In this document: positions 10,239 through 18,969 of the stretch, in pieces
Layout: each line of letters starts with the position of its first letter
How positions within the stretch are numbered: position 1 is the first letter of the stretch
NCBI GenBank assembly: GCA_022771185.1
Contig: JALFCJ010000105.1
Location: 1 to 32,295 of the forward strand
Source: Spirochaetales bacterium
GTDB lineage: Bacteria > Spirochaetota > Spirochaetia > Sphaerochaetales > Sphaerochaetaceae
DNA: 32,295 nt
Reading direction: 5' to 3'
The notes under the pieces: generated by a model
Database searches by the model: none
What the model saw: the letters and a program-made list of their open reading frames with translations, nothing else
Told to the model about the DNA's origin: nothing
Position numbers and translations under genes: made by a program

Positions 10239-11271
10239 TAAACATTGCGTCACCATAGGAGAAGAACCTATATTTCTCTTCAACTGCATGGCGGTAGGAT
10301 TCCATAATATGGTCTTTTCCAGCTAGGGCGGAGACAAGCATCAATAGAGTAGATTCAGGGGTATGGAAGTTAGTCAATAAGTTATCTACAAACTTAAACT
10401 TGTAACCGGGGTATATGAATATGGAAGTATCACCCTTAAGATTGGTCAATACTCCATTTTCATCAGAGGCGCTTTCAAGGGTCCTGATTGATGTAGTTCC
10501 AACAGCAATAATTGTCTTACCATCCTCTTTCGCTTTATTAAGCTCTTCTGCAGTCTCAGCTGTAATCTCATAGCTTTCAGTGTGCATATGATGATTTTCA
10601 ATCTCTTCGCTTCTTACAGGGAGAAATGTTCCAGCGCCCACATGGAGAGTGACTTCATAGATTTTGATGCCTCTCTCCTTTATCTTTTCCATTATCTCCG
10701 GAGTGAAATGAAGACCAGCTGTCGGAGCAGCTACACTCCCCTCTTTTTTGGCATATATTGTCTGGTATCGATTCTCATCTTTCCAGTTGTCTTCACGTTT
10801 TATATATGGAGGAAGCGGAACATGACCTAGAGTCTGAAAGAAGTTTTCGTCTATGTCGCTGTCAAAACGTACATCTCTTGTTCCATCTTCATTTTCTTTC
10901 TCGATTACGGCACATACATAGGCCTTTCCACTGTTGTCTTTCCAGACAAATCTCTTTCCCTTTTTTTGTCTCTTTGACTTAGTGACCATAGCTTTCCATG
11001 ATCCATCGATGTTTTTTCCTAAGAAAAGGAACTCCACCACACCTCCGGTCTCTACACTCTCAGCATAAGTCCTTGCCTTTCTTACTTTGGAGTTGTTGAC
11101 AACCAAAACAGAGTTTTCAGGTAAGAGAGTTGGAAAATCAGACATCATCATATCTTTGTATTCGCCGCTATTTTTATCTAAAACAAGGAGTCTGTCTTCT
11201 CCTCTCTTTTCGCTTGGCTCCTGAGCGATAAGAGAGTCTGGCAAATCAAAGTAAAAATCCTTGGTCAGCAT
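10228..11271 (-). CDS. queA: S-adenosylmethionine:tRNA ribosyltransferase-isomerase QueA
   Basis: MLTKDFYFDLPDSLIAQEPSEKRGEDRLLVLDK and EGSVAAPTAGLHFTPEIM are typical QueA motifs. Start trimmed from 11316 to the ATG at 11271. Confidence 0.95.
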   Translation of the reverse strand: MLTKDFYFDLPDSLIAQEPSEKRGEDRLLVLDKNSGEYKDMMMSDFPTLLPENSVLVVNNSKVRKARTYAESVETGGVVEFLFLGKNIDGSWKAMVTKSKRQKKGKRFVWKDNSGKAYVCAVIEKENEDGTRDVRFDSDIDENFFQTLGHVPLPPYIKREDNWKDENRYQTIYAKKEGSVAAPTAGLHFTPEIMEKIKERGIKIYEVTLHVGAGTFLPVRSEEIENHHMHTESYEITAETAEELNKAKEDGKTIIAVGTTSIRTLESASDENGVLTNLKGDTSIFIYPGYKFKFVDNLLTNFHTPESTLLMLVSALAGKDHIMESYRHAVEEKYRFFSYGDAMFIKD

Positions 11272-12307
11272 ATATATCCTTCTTTCCCAGAACTTCATAT
11301 GCCTTCTGGGTGACACAGCGTCCTCTTGTAGTACGCTTTAAATAACCTTGTCTCATCAAGTATGGTTCGTAATAAACTTCAACAGTATCGGCGCTGTCAT
11401 TAATTGAGGCAGCCAAGGCTTCCAACCCTACAGGTCCTCCGTTATATACATCAATGATTACTCTAAGTATTTCCCTGTCAGTCTTATCAAGACCATATCT
11501 ATCGATGCCAAGTTTCTCCAATCCTATTCCAGCCATTTCCCTTGTAATGGTTCCGTCACCCTTTACTTGCGCAATGTCTCTGATTCTTCTAAGAATTCTA
11601 TTTGCGATTCTAGGAGTACCACGGGAACACCTTGCAATAGCCATTACAGCATCTTCTGTAATGTTTGTATTCAATATCTTGGCACTGCGCTTGATGATAA
11701 GAGAGAGCTCCTCTGGTGAATAGAGGTCAATCTTGATCGGGATACCGAATCTATTCTCCAATGGCTTCGAAACAGCACCGGTACGTGTTGTAGCTCCAAT
11801 GAGAGTAAATGGCTCCAAGTCTATCTTCATAGTCCTGGCAGCAGGTCCCTGACCAATGACCCAGTCTATTTTGTAGTCCTCCATTGCAACATATAATGTC
11901 TCTTCCATGCTCTTTTTAAGGCCATGTATTTCATCGATAAACAAAATACTGCCTTTACTGAGATTAGTAAGAATTCCAACTAGGTCCTTGGGCTTGTCAA
12001 GGGCGGTGGCGCTTGTAAGCTTAATATCCGTACCCATCTCGTTTGCAATAATGGAAGCAAGTGTTGTCTTACCCAGGCCTGGAGGCCCCTGAAGGAAAAT
12101 ATGATCCAGGGCTTCTCCTCTTTTTTTTGCAGCGTCAATGTATATCTTTAGATTCTCTTTTAATTCACTCTGTCCCTGAAAGTCAGTCAAATACTTAGGT
12201 CTAAGTATATTCTCTTGTATATCTTCAGTCTCAATGAAGGAAGGTTCCACTGTCCTTTCTTCACTTAGCTCTTCAAGCTCCAATTCATTCTGCTTATCTA
12301 TAATCAA
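11246..12307 (-). CDS. ruvB: Holliday junction branch migration DNA helicase RuvB
   Basis: LRPKYLTDFQGQSELKENLKIYIDAAKKR, Walker A GPPGLGKTTLA, FIDEIHGL, GATTRTGAVSKPLENRFG. Confidence 0.97.
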   Translation of the reverse strand: MIIDKQNELELEELSEERTVEPSFIETEDIQENILRPKYLTDFQGQSELKENLKIYIDAAKKRGEALDHIFLQGPPGLGKTTLASIIANEMGTDIKLTSATALDKPKDLVGILTNLSKGSILFIDEIHGLKKSMEETLYVAMEDYKIDWVIGQGPAARTMKIDLEPFTLIGATTRTGAVSKPLENRFGIPIKIDLYSPEELSLIIKRSAKILNTNITEDAVMAIARCSRGTPRIANRILRRIRDIAQVKGDGTITREMAGIGLEKLGIDRYGLDKTDREILRVIIDVYNGGPVGLEALAASINDSADTVEVYYEPYLMRQGYLKRTTRGRCVTQKAYEVLGKKDIYADQGFLL

Positions 12308-12939
12308 TTGAGCCTCCTAAGAACAGAAGTAAATATATTCTTCTCTATATCTCTGTCATCCATATTTATATATTTGTCATTATTTTCTTCGAGCAAAGTA
12401 TCTATAACCTTAACGACGCTCTTTCTATCATATCCCATCTCGCAGAAAGAAGATATAAAGTCTGAGAAACGTTTTGAAGTGCTGGAGGACTTTACATCCG
12501 CCTCTTTTTCAGTTTCAGTTTCGAATACAAGGACATTTCTAAGCTGAAGAATAAGCTTTTGCGCTGTCTTTGCTCCCAGTCCAGGCACCTTGGAGAGTTT
12601 CTTTACATCTTGGGCATCCAAGGCTAGACAAAGGTCATCAACTGTTATGCCACCAAGAATCTTCAAAGCACCTTTGGGCCCGATTCCCGGGACAGTCTGA
12701 AGCTCAATGAAACAGAATCTTTCTTTTTCATCATAGAAACCAAAAAGAGTCATTGCATCTTCCCTATGGTTGAGAACAGTGAAGACTCTTACATTTTTTC
12801 TATCTTCCGAAGAAAGGGCTCTAAATTTATTTGCTGTCTGCAGGGAACATTCAATAAAAAACTCAATTCCGCTATGAGATAGAACAACTAAAGAATTATC
12901 TGTAATTGAAAGGCAATTGCCTCTAATAGCATTGATCAT
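12304..12939 (-). CDS. ruvA: Holliday junction branch migration protein RuvA
   Basis: 211 aa; helix-hairpin-helix TVPGIGPKGALKIL and KVPGLGAKTAQKLILQL; 4-bp overlap with ruvB. Confidence 0.93.
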   Translation of the reverse strand: MINAIRGNCLSITDNSLVVLSHSGIEFFIECSLQTANKFRALSSEDRKNVRVFTVLNHREDAMTLFGFYDEKERFCFIELQTVPGIGPKGALKILGGITVDDLCLALDAQDVKKLSKVPGLGAKTAQKLILQLRNVLVFETETEKEADVKSSSTSKRFSDFISSFCEMGYDRKSVVKVIDTLLEENNDKYINMDDRDIEKNIFTSVLRRLN

Positions 12940-12976
12940 AGATATAGAATAACTTAAATCTCTATAAAGTTCAGTA

Positions 12977-13456
12977 CTATATCCTCTGACTTCTATGTGT
13001 TACGTGACAAATACAATCTGCAAGTGCATCGGCAGCATGGTCAGGTTTCGGTATATCCTTAAGTCTCAGTATTCTTTTAACCATATCCTGAACCTGAAAC
13101 TTCTCAGCGTTTCCTATACCTACGACCCCTAGTTTAATATCCCGGGGAGCATATAAATATGAAGGGATACCCATAGATGAGAATTTATAAATGGCAGCCC
13201 CGATGACTTTTGCCACCGGTATGGCGGAAGAAATATTCTGGTTAAAGAAGATATCCTCGATGCTAGCTTCATCTACCCCATACTTTGTAGCGATGGTACC
13301 CAAGTCCTCAGCTATAGTATAAATTCGCTTGACTTGTTCTTCATCTTTACTTGTCTGGATAACTCCATAAGAAATAGGCCGGTAGTTCTTTCCATCAAAG
13401 GAAACAACTCCCCAGCCTGTGTTGGATAAACCTGGATCGACTCCAAGAATAATCAA
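12977..13456 (-). CDS. ruvC: Crossover junction endodeoxyribonuclease RuvC
   Basis: MIILGVDPGLSNTGWGVV, SIEDIFFNQN and DHAADALADCICH are RuvC acidic motifs; position in ruvCAB cluster. Confidence 0.95.
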   Translation of the reverse strand: MIILGVDPGLSNTGWGVVSFDGKNYRPISYGVIQTSKDEEQVKRIYTIAEDLGTIATKYGVDEASIEDIFFNQNISSAIPVAKVIGAAIYKFSSMGIPSYLYAPRDIKLGVVGIGNAEKFQVQDMVKRILRLKDIPKPDHAADALADCICHVTHRSQRI

Positions 13457-13460
13457 AATC

Positions 13461-14204
13461 TTAGTCCTCTAGGTCGAAATCTTCAGGAAGATCAAGGTTT
13501 GTAGAGACCTGCTGGACATCATCCAGTTCTTCAAGTCTTTCAACAATCTTCATAACCTTGGCAGCCTTCTCTTTGTCCAATGATACTGTCTGATCTGCAA
13601 TCTTCTGGACATCGGCGCTTTCCTGCTCGAAACCTGCAGCCTGCATTGCTTCAAGAACAGAAGCAAAATCAGCAGGAGTTGTGGTGACTTCGATAACGTC
13701 ATCTGATGTAGAGACATCTTCTGCACCATTCTCTAATGCAACTTCGAAAATCTGATCTTCTGTATACTTCTCTGTAGAGTATGTGATGATACCCTTAGTC
13801 TGGAACATGTAACTTACACATCCAGTTGCTCCAAGAGAACCGCCAAGCTTTGTCAAAGTACTTCTAACATCAGAAGCAGTTCTATTCTTGTTGTCAGTAA
13901 GTGTATCGATAATGATAGCAACTCCACCAGGAGCATAGCCTTCATAAGTGAGTTCATAGAAGGTAGAAGCACCGAGCTCTCCGCTTCCCTTCTTGATAGC
14001 TCTTTCGATGTTATCCTTAGGCATGTTTTCTGCTCTTGCCTTAAGGATAGCAGTTCTGAGACGTGCGTTGGATTCTGGATCCGGACCGCCCATCTTTGCA
14101 CAGACAGTGATTTCCTTGATAAGCTTTGTGAAAGCCTGTCCGCGCTTAGCGTCTGCAATTCCTTTCTTGTGCTTTATTGTTGCCCATTTGCTGTGGCCAG
14201 ACAT
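13461..14204 (-). CDS. yebC: YebC/PmpR family DNA-binding regulatory protein
   Basis: MSGHSKWATIKHKKGIADAKRGQAFTKLIKEI is the diagnostic YebC N-terminus; 247 aa. Confidence 0.96.
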   Translation of the reverse strand: MSGHSKWATIKHKKGIADAKRGQAFTKLIKEITVCAKMGGPDPESNARLRTAILKARAENMPKDNIERAIKKGSGELGASTFYELTYEGYAPGGVAIIIDTLTDNKNRTASDVRSTLTKLGGSLGATGCVSYMFQTKGIITYSTEKYTEDQIFEVALENGAEDVSTSDDVIEVTTTPADFASVLEAMQAAGFEQESADVQKIADQTVSLDKEKAAKVMKIVERLEELDDVQQVSTNLDLPEDFDLED

Positions 14205-14237
14205 GTATATACCTCGATATATTTGGATTACCCTATG

Positions 14238-14267
14238 AAAATATCACACCCAATCTTTTACAGTCAA
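14238..14267 (-). promoter_or_regulatory. Predicted promoter for the yebC-ruvC-ruvA-ruvB-queA operon
   Basis: Minus strand TTGACT (14267-14262), 18-bp spacer, TATTTT (14243-14238), upstream of the yebC ATG at 14204. Confidence 0.4.
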
Positions 14268-14285
14268 TATCTGGAACACTATTTA

Positions 14286-15398
14286 TCATATAGACATTGA
14301 AAGAGTTAGGATAATATAGTCCAAAGTCAGCATTCCTTTTTCACTTACAGAGAAGTTCGTGTCACTGTTTATGTATGTTTCTTTGTCCAATTGCCCTATT
14401 CTATCCTGATAAGTCGAATCAAAGTCTTTGTCGAATCTTTCTCTATATTCCTTTTTGTCTATCCCTTTTTTTGTTCTGAGAGTTGTCAACAAGTAGGATT
14501 CTTCCGTTTCTTCCTTTGTCAGACCGGAGACATTAAATGCATGTGTATCGAAATACTCTTCTAAGCTCTCAGTATTTCTCATCACTGTCATTTCATTCCA
14601 GCCAAGAGCACTTTCCGCTGTAGGCCCGATACCGATATATTGACCCAGATTCCAATACACTTTGTTGTGTAGGCATTCTTCCCCGACTTTGGAGAAGTTT
14701 GAGACTTCATAATGGTTGTATCCGAGATCATTCAACAACTTCCAGCCTGATAATAGAAACTCAGCTTCTTTTTCCTCTCCTACCGGCACTTCTCTCTCGA
14801 GAATCGGTGTATTCTCTTCAAATGTGAGACAATAAAAGGAGATATGACCAGGGTTATATGAAGAAATACGCTTAATGTCAGAAAGTGTGGTCTCCACGCT
14901 TTCTCCAGGAACGGCAGTTATGATATCTGCATTCCATCTAAAAGGAAGCGTACTTAATAGTTCCAATGCCTTGATGTTTGTCTGGGATTTTTGATGTCTG
15001 CCGAGAGTTTTCAACACATCGTCATCCAAGCTCTGTATACCTACGCTTACTCTATCTAACAACCCTGAGAGCGTGAGGATATTACTATTTAGATTCTCTG
15101 GATTACACTCCATGCTAACTTCTTTAGGTCTTCCCAGTTCCAAGGCAGAGAGAAGTATCTTTTTTATATTATCGAAACCAAGCAGCCCAGGGTTACCTCC
15201 ACCAATAAATACTGTTTCAAAAGGAACGTTTATTTCTTTCTTTACAGCTTCCAGTTCCAGTAGAAGAAGATTCAAATATCTCTCTATCTCCTCCTCTTTT
15301 GGAGAACGGGAATAGAAAGCACAATAATCACACTTCATCTTGCAAAATGGTATGTGAATATAGAGTGAGACAGGACGAGAAGAATCAAAACCAACCAT
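14286..15398 (-). CDS. hemW: HemW-like radical SAM protein (coproporphyrinogen III oxidase-like)
   Basis: VSLYIHIPFCKMKCDYCAFYS (CxxxCxxC radical SAM cluster), VSVGIQSLDDDVLKTLGRHQ and YNHYEVSNFSKVGEECLHNKVYWNLGQYIGIGPTAES are HemW-family motifs. Confidence 0.87.
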   Translation of the reverse strand: MVGFDSSRPVSLYIHIPFCKMKCDYCAFYSRSPKEEEIERYLNLLLLELEAVKKEINVPFETVFIGGGNPGLLGFDNIKKILLSALELGRPKEVSMECNPENLNSNILTLSGLLDRVSVGIQSLDDDVLKTLGRHQKSQTNIKALELLSTLPFRWNADIITAVPGESVETTLSDIKRISSYNPGHISFYCLTFEENTPILEREVPVGEEKEAEFLLSGWKLLNDLGYNHYEVSNFSKVGEECLHNKVYWNLGQYIGIGPTAESALGWNEMTVMRNTESLEEYFDTHAFNVSGLTKEETEESYLLTTLRTKKGIDKKEYRERFDKDFDSTYQDRIGQLDKETYINSDTNFSVSEKGMLTLDYIILTLSMSI

Positions 15399-15399
15399 A

Positions 15400-16398
15400 T
15401 TAGCTTTCAGTCAATAGACCGATTCTCCCTAGCGGCCAGAATCTTGCAACGACTCTGCCGTTTACTTTTGTCTCGTTTACAGGTCCAAAGTATCTGCCGT
15501 CTTGAGAATTGTCTCTATTGTCTCCCAGAGGAAGCACATAACCAGCAGGTACATATATACCTGTCCTATATACAGCTTCATCGGAACGGGAACTTAGAGA
15601 TTCCGGATGTATACATGCTTTTGTCTTATTATACTCCCTGGAGTACTCATAATAGTCGAATATATAGCTGTATTCACTATTCTGAATTTTCTGAAAGTCT
15701 TCAATTAGCGCGGAAGGAATAGCAATTCCATTTTCGTTGAAAGCTGTTATTCTTGCATATGCCTTAAGGCCTGGATATAGAGATTGGTCCACGCTTCTAT
15801 TAGGACCTGAAGAAAGGTTATTCTCTTTTCTCCACTGATTCTCATCCATCCATTCCCCTGTTCCAGCAGCCTTAATATAAACATTGCCGTCGTTGAAATA
15901 GATATTGTCTCCACCTAGTCCCGCAGCTCTTTTGACATATAATCTCTCTGCAGGAGTTCCGTCTTCGTTCTTATCGATATTGACGAGAGAAAGTGTACCC
16001 ATATAGATGGCTTGTGAAAGAATATCGAATAGAGGACCCTTGGAGTCATATTCAGGGTTATAGAATGTTATGATATCATCTCTTTGGACTCTTCTATTCT
16101 GCTCTGCAACTTTTGGCCCGGCTGGATAGATCTCCACACCATATTGGTCTTTAAATACGACCACTCTGTCTTTTACTAACAGTGTATCCACCATAGATGG
16201 AGACGGAATTAAGAAAAGCTGAAATAAAAACTGATTAAATATAATGACCCAGAACACACCGAAAACCAAAGCATCGATCCATTCCAGCGTTTCTGAGAGA
16301 AAGGTTCTCTTTTTTGTTTTGTTATATGCCCTTTGGGCTTTTCTTTTGGTCAACGACTTCTCAGTAGAGGTCTCGACCCAAGTCAGAAATCTGTCCAT
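15400..16398 (-). CDS. lepB: Signal peptidase I
   Basis: N-terminal TM then IPSPSMVDTLLVKDRVVV (catalytic Ser), YVKRAAGLGGDNI (catalytic Lys) and LPLGDNRDNSQDGRYFGPV (box E). Confidence 0.93.
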   Translation of the reverse strand: MDRFLTWVETSTEKSLTKRKAQRAYNKTKKRTFLSETLEWIDALVFGVFWVIIFNQFLFQLFLIPSPSMVDTLLVKDRVVVFKDQYGVEIYPAGPKVAEQNRRVQRDDIITFYNPEYDSKGPLFDILSQAIYMGTLSLVNIDKNEDGTPAERLYVKRAAGLGGDNIYFNDGNVYIKAAGTGEWMDENQWRKENNLSSGPNRSVDQSLYPGLKAYARITAFNENGIAIPSALIEDFQKIQNSEYSYIFDYYEYSREYNKTKACIHPESLSSRSDEAVYRTGIYVPAGYVLPLGDNRDNSQDGRYFGPVNETKVNGRVVARFWPLGRIGLLTES

Positions 16399-16461
16399 AA
16401 AGAAAACTTACATCACACGACTTCAATTGACAAGAGACTTTGGTATGTTTACCTTAGTCAT

Positions 16462-17886
16462 ATGTCAAGAAAAAAACAATTACCTGAAGTAGAACCGGTA
16501 AAACTAAAGCCAATTCATGGTATTAGACCTGGAGTATATATTTTAATAATTTGGGCAATAATTATTCTTTTGCTCTTTTTTATTCTATTTGTCCTTCCCG
16601 GTCTTGTTTCAAACACTTCTTATGTGACATTCAACGAGCCGGTTGTAGGCTCCGGTGTCTACGAAGATGGAATATACCTAGGCTCGGCCACAGATGGCGT
16701 CTATAAGACAACAGGTGGAAACCATAGATATACATTCACATTTGAAGGTGAGGAGTATGGAGAAATTGAGACTAAGATAAAAAGAAAAGTATTCTTTACA
16801 CTTTTTTCTCATAAGCCTCAGTTGATAGTTCCTGAGAGATCTTATAATGACGAAGTCAAAGAAAAAGTGGAGTCAGCCTTTATTCGTGACGTCGCTTCCT
16901 ACTCCGCCGTAATTTCAGCACCCGATACTTTCCATTACCCACCTATATTCTCCGCTTTTGCTTCCAACAGCATAGAGATGGGAATTAAGGATGTAAGAGA
17001 TACTTGGCTCTTGGCTCTCTCCCATATATCGTCTTCGACTCTCTACGAAGACTATATAGTTGGAAAAGAAACACTATCAAAAAGCGATGTTTTGTTTGAG
17101 ACAGATCAATCGAAGAAGCTTGAGTCATATATAGACGCACTCTTTAATGGAGAAAAAATAAAATTGGAAAAGTCTATGGAAAATAATATCCAGATTCCTG
17201 TAAATAACGGTGATTTTTTCCATTATGAATCAACTATAGTTGAAATGGGTAATAGTACTACTCTCACTGTAGAGAGTGCAAAAGAAGCACCTCTAAAGGT
17301 GGAAGTCAATGAATTCTCAATTGCTCAGAATCTTGTAACTGAACATGATTGGGCGCTCTTTGTAGAAGAGAACCCAAAGTGGTCTAGAGATAATCTTGAT
17401 TCTCTTGTAGAAGAAGGACTTGTCGATACTAATTACCTAAAGGGTATCACACTCTCCCCATATATAAACTCTATCCGTCCTATTAGAAACATAAGCTACC
17501 ATGCTGCCTCCGCATATGTAGAATGGAAGAGTCAGAAAGATGGTGTTTCGTATCATATTCCTACAGAAAAAGAATGGTACACTGCTTCATTGTCTTCTAA
17601 AGATAAGGAATATGTAACTTCCCTTGTCTTTATAGAGAATAATCCGACATCTCCAACAGCAATGCTAGGGCAGCTTTGGGAGTTTACTTCTACACCGTTT
17701 ATTCCTTTATCAAGGCTATCGGAATATGATAAAATCATAAACTTAGGAAACATATATGGATATGATGATGTCATTGTGAAAGGTGGATCATATGTTTCAG
17801 ATTCATCATCAATCTCCATCGATACAGTGGGCATCACATCAAAAAGCACTTGCAGTGAATTCTGCGGTCTAAGGTTGGCAAAATAA
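16462..17886 (+). CDS. Membrane-anchored protein with PEGA-like segment and C-terminal SUMF1/formylglycine-generating-enzyme-like domain
   Basis: Start trimmed to MSRKKQ. One TM helix (GVYILIIWAIIILLLFFILFVLPGLV), PEGA-like VGSGVYEDGIYLGSATDGVYKTTGGNHRYTFTFEGEEYGE, then SUMF1-like pattern (VNEFSIAQNLVTEHDWALFVEE; IRNISYHAASAYVEWKSQKDGVSYHIPTEKEWYTAS; LGQLWEFTST; VKGGSYVSD; CGLRLAK). Confidence 0.75.
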   Translation: MSRKKQLPEVEPVKLKPIHGIRPGVYILIIWAIIILLLFFILFVLPGLVSNTSYVTFNEPVVGSGVYEDGIYLGSATDGVYKTTGGNHRYTFTFEGEEYGEIETKIKRKVFFTLFSHKPQLIVPERSYNDEVKEKVESAFIRDVASYSAVISAPDTFHYPPIFSAFASNSIEMGIKDVRDTWLLALSHISSSTLYEDYIVGKETLSKSDVLFETDQSKKLESYIDALFNGEKIKLEKSMENNIQIPVNNGDFFHYESTIVEMGNSTTLTVESAKEAPLKVEVNEFSIAQNLVTEHDWALFVEENPKWSRDNLDSLVEEGLVDTNYLKGITLSPYINSIRPIRNISYHAASAYVEWKSQKDGVSYHIPTEKEWYTASLSSKDKEYVTSLVFIENNPTSPTAMLGQLWEFTSTPFIPLSRLSEYDKIINLGNIYGYDDVIVKGGSYVSDSSSISIDTVGITSKSTCSEFCGLRLAK

Positions 17887-18350
17887 TGGGTGACAACTAT
17901 AAACTTATACAGAAAAATAAAAAAGCTTATTTCAACTATGAGATTATCGAAGAGCTGGAATGTGGAATGGAGCTTCAAGGAACTGAAGTAAAAAGTGTCA
18001 GAGAAGGAAAGTGTTCTTTCTCTGACAGTTATGTAACAGCAAAAGACTTGCAGTTGACTCTGATAGGCTTCTTGATCCAGCCCTACTCTCATGGCAATAT
18101 CTTCAATCACCAAAGTGACAGGAAACGTAGGCTTCTTGCCCACAGGCAAGAGATCAAGAAATTCCAGAGAAAAGTAAACGAGAAAGGCTTTACTCTAGTT
18201 CCTCTTGAAATCTATTTAAAAGGAAATCTTGTGAAAATGAAGATCGCTCTTGCAAGAGGAAAGAATGTAAGAGACAAAAAAGAAGCAATCAAAGAGAGAG
18301 ATGCAAGAATAGACGCTCGTAGAGAGATTAGAGAACTAAACAAGTATTAA
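17886..18350 (+). CDS. smpB: SsrA-binding protein SmpB
   Basis: YKLIQKNKKAYFNYEIIEELECGMELQGTEVKSVREGKCSFSDSYV ... RKRRLLAHRQEIKKF ... KMKIALARGKNVRDKKEAIKERDARID. The ATG overlaps the upstream stop (TAATG). Confidence 0.96.
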   Translation: MGDNYKLIQKNKKAYFNYEIIEELECGMELQGTEVKSVREGKCSFSDSYVTAKDLQLTLIGFLIQPYSHGNIFNHQSDRKRRLLAHRQEIKKFQRKVNEKGFTLVPLEIYLKGNLVKMKIALARGKNVRDKKEAIKERDARIDARREIRELNKY

Positions 18351-18354
18351 TGAC

Positions 18355-18376
18355 AATGGGGTGTCACCACCCCATT
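18355..18376. terminator. Predicted hairpin terminator between convergent smpB and tetR
   Basis: Perfect 9-bp inverted repeat AATGGGGTG-tcac-CACCCCATT, 4 nt after the smpB stop. No long T-run on either side. Confidence 0.55.
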
Positions 18377-18378
18377 AA

Positions 18379-18927
18379 TCAGAACAACTTTATTTCTTCT
18401 ATAAAATTGAAAATCTTCCTTCCAAAGTTCTTTGGACTCTCCTGGTAGTCGTTTTCTATCCATCTTAGAATCAAATTCATAATTCCACCAATCAAAAATG
18501 CATGGCATTCTTCAGGCGACAGGTTTTCGGATTTTGAACTTTCAATAACGCTAACAGGAAAAAGTATCTGAAGCAGAGTATTCAGATGCTTTATAGAGTT
18601 GGATTCAGAGAATATAATCTTTGTCAAATTACCCTTTTCTTTCATTTTATCAAGGACGTTTACAAGATTCTTAATTGTAGAATCGTTTGGCTCATCGAAT
18701 ACCTTTGCTGAAGCAAATAAAGCCTCCAAATACTTTCCATTCATTTCATCAAATAGTTCTCTTACACTTGAATAATGAGAATAGAAAGTGTTTCTATTTA
18801 CATCTGCTTCCTGACATATTTCAGATATTGTAAGATCTTCCAACTTCTTCTTACCCAATAAACCAATCATAGCAGACATAAGACTTTCTTTTGATTTGAC
18901 AATACGTACATCGACTTTGTTTGCCAT
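18379..18927 (-). CDS. TetR/AcrR family transcriptional regulator
   Basis: MANKVDVRIVKSKESLMSAMIGLLGKKKLEDLTISEICQEADVNRNTFYSHYSSVRELFDEM is a TetR HTH; C-terminal FLIGGIMNLILRWIENDYQESP typical of TetR_C. Start trimmed from 18951 to the ATG at 18927 with upstream GGGGGG. Confidence 0.88.
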   Translation of the reverse strand: MANKVDVRIVKSKESLMSAMIGLLGKKKLEDLTISEICQEADVNRNTFYSHYSSVRELFDEMNGKYLEALFASAKVFDEPNDSTIKNLVNVLDKMKEKGNLTKIIFSESNSIKHLNTLLQILFPVSVIESSKSENLSPEECHAFLIGGIMNLILRWIENDYQESPKNFGRKIFNFIEEIKLF

Positions 18928-18969
18928 ATTTCCCCCCATAACAGCAACCAAACAAAATAACCTAATACA

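Noticed and set aside
17553-18149. 198-aa minus-strand ORF antisense to the SUMF1-like gene and smpB
   Set aside because: Both overlapped plus-strand genes have recognisable family motifs; the antisense protein has none and no SD.
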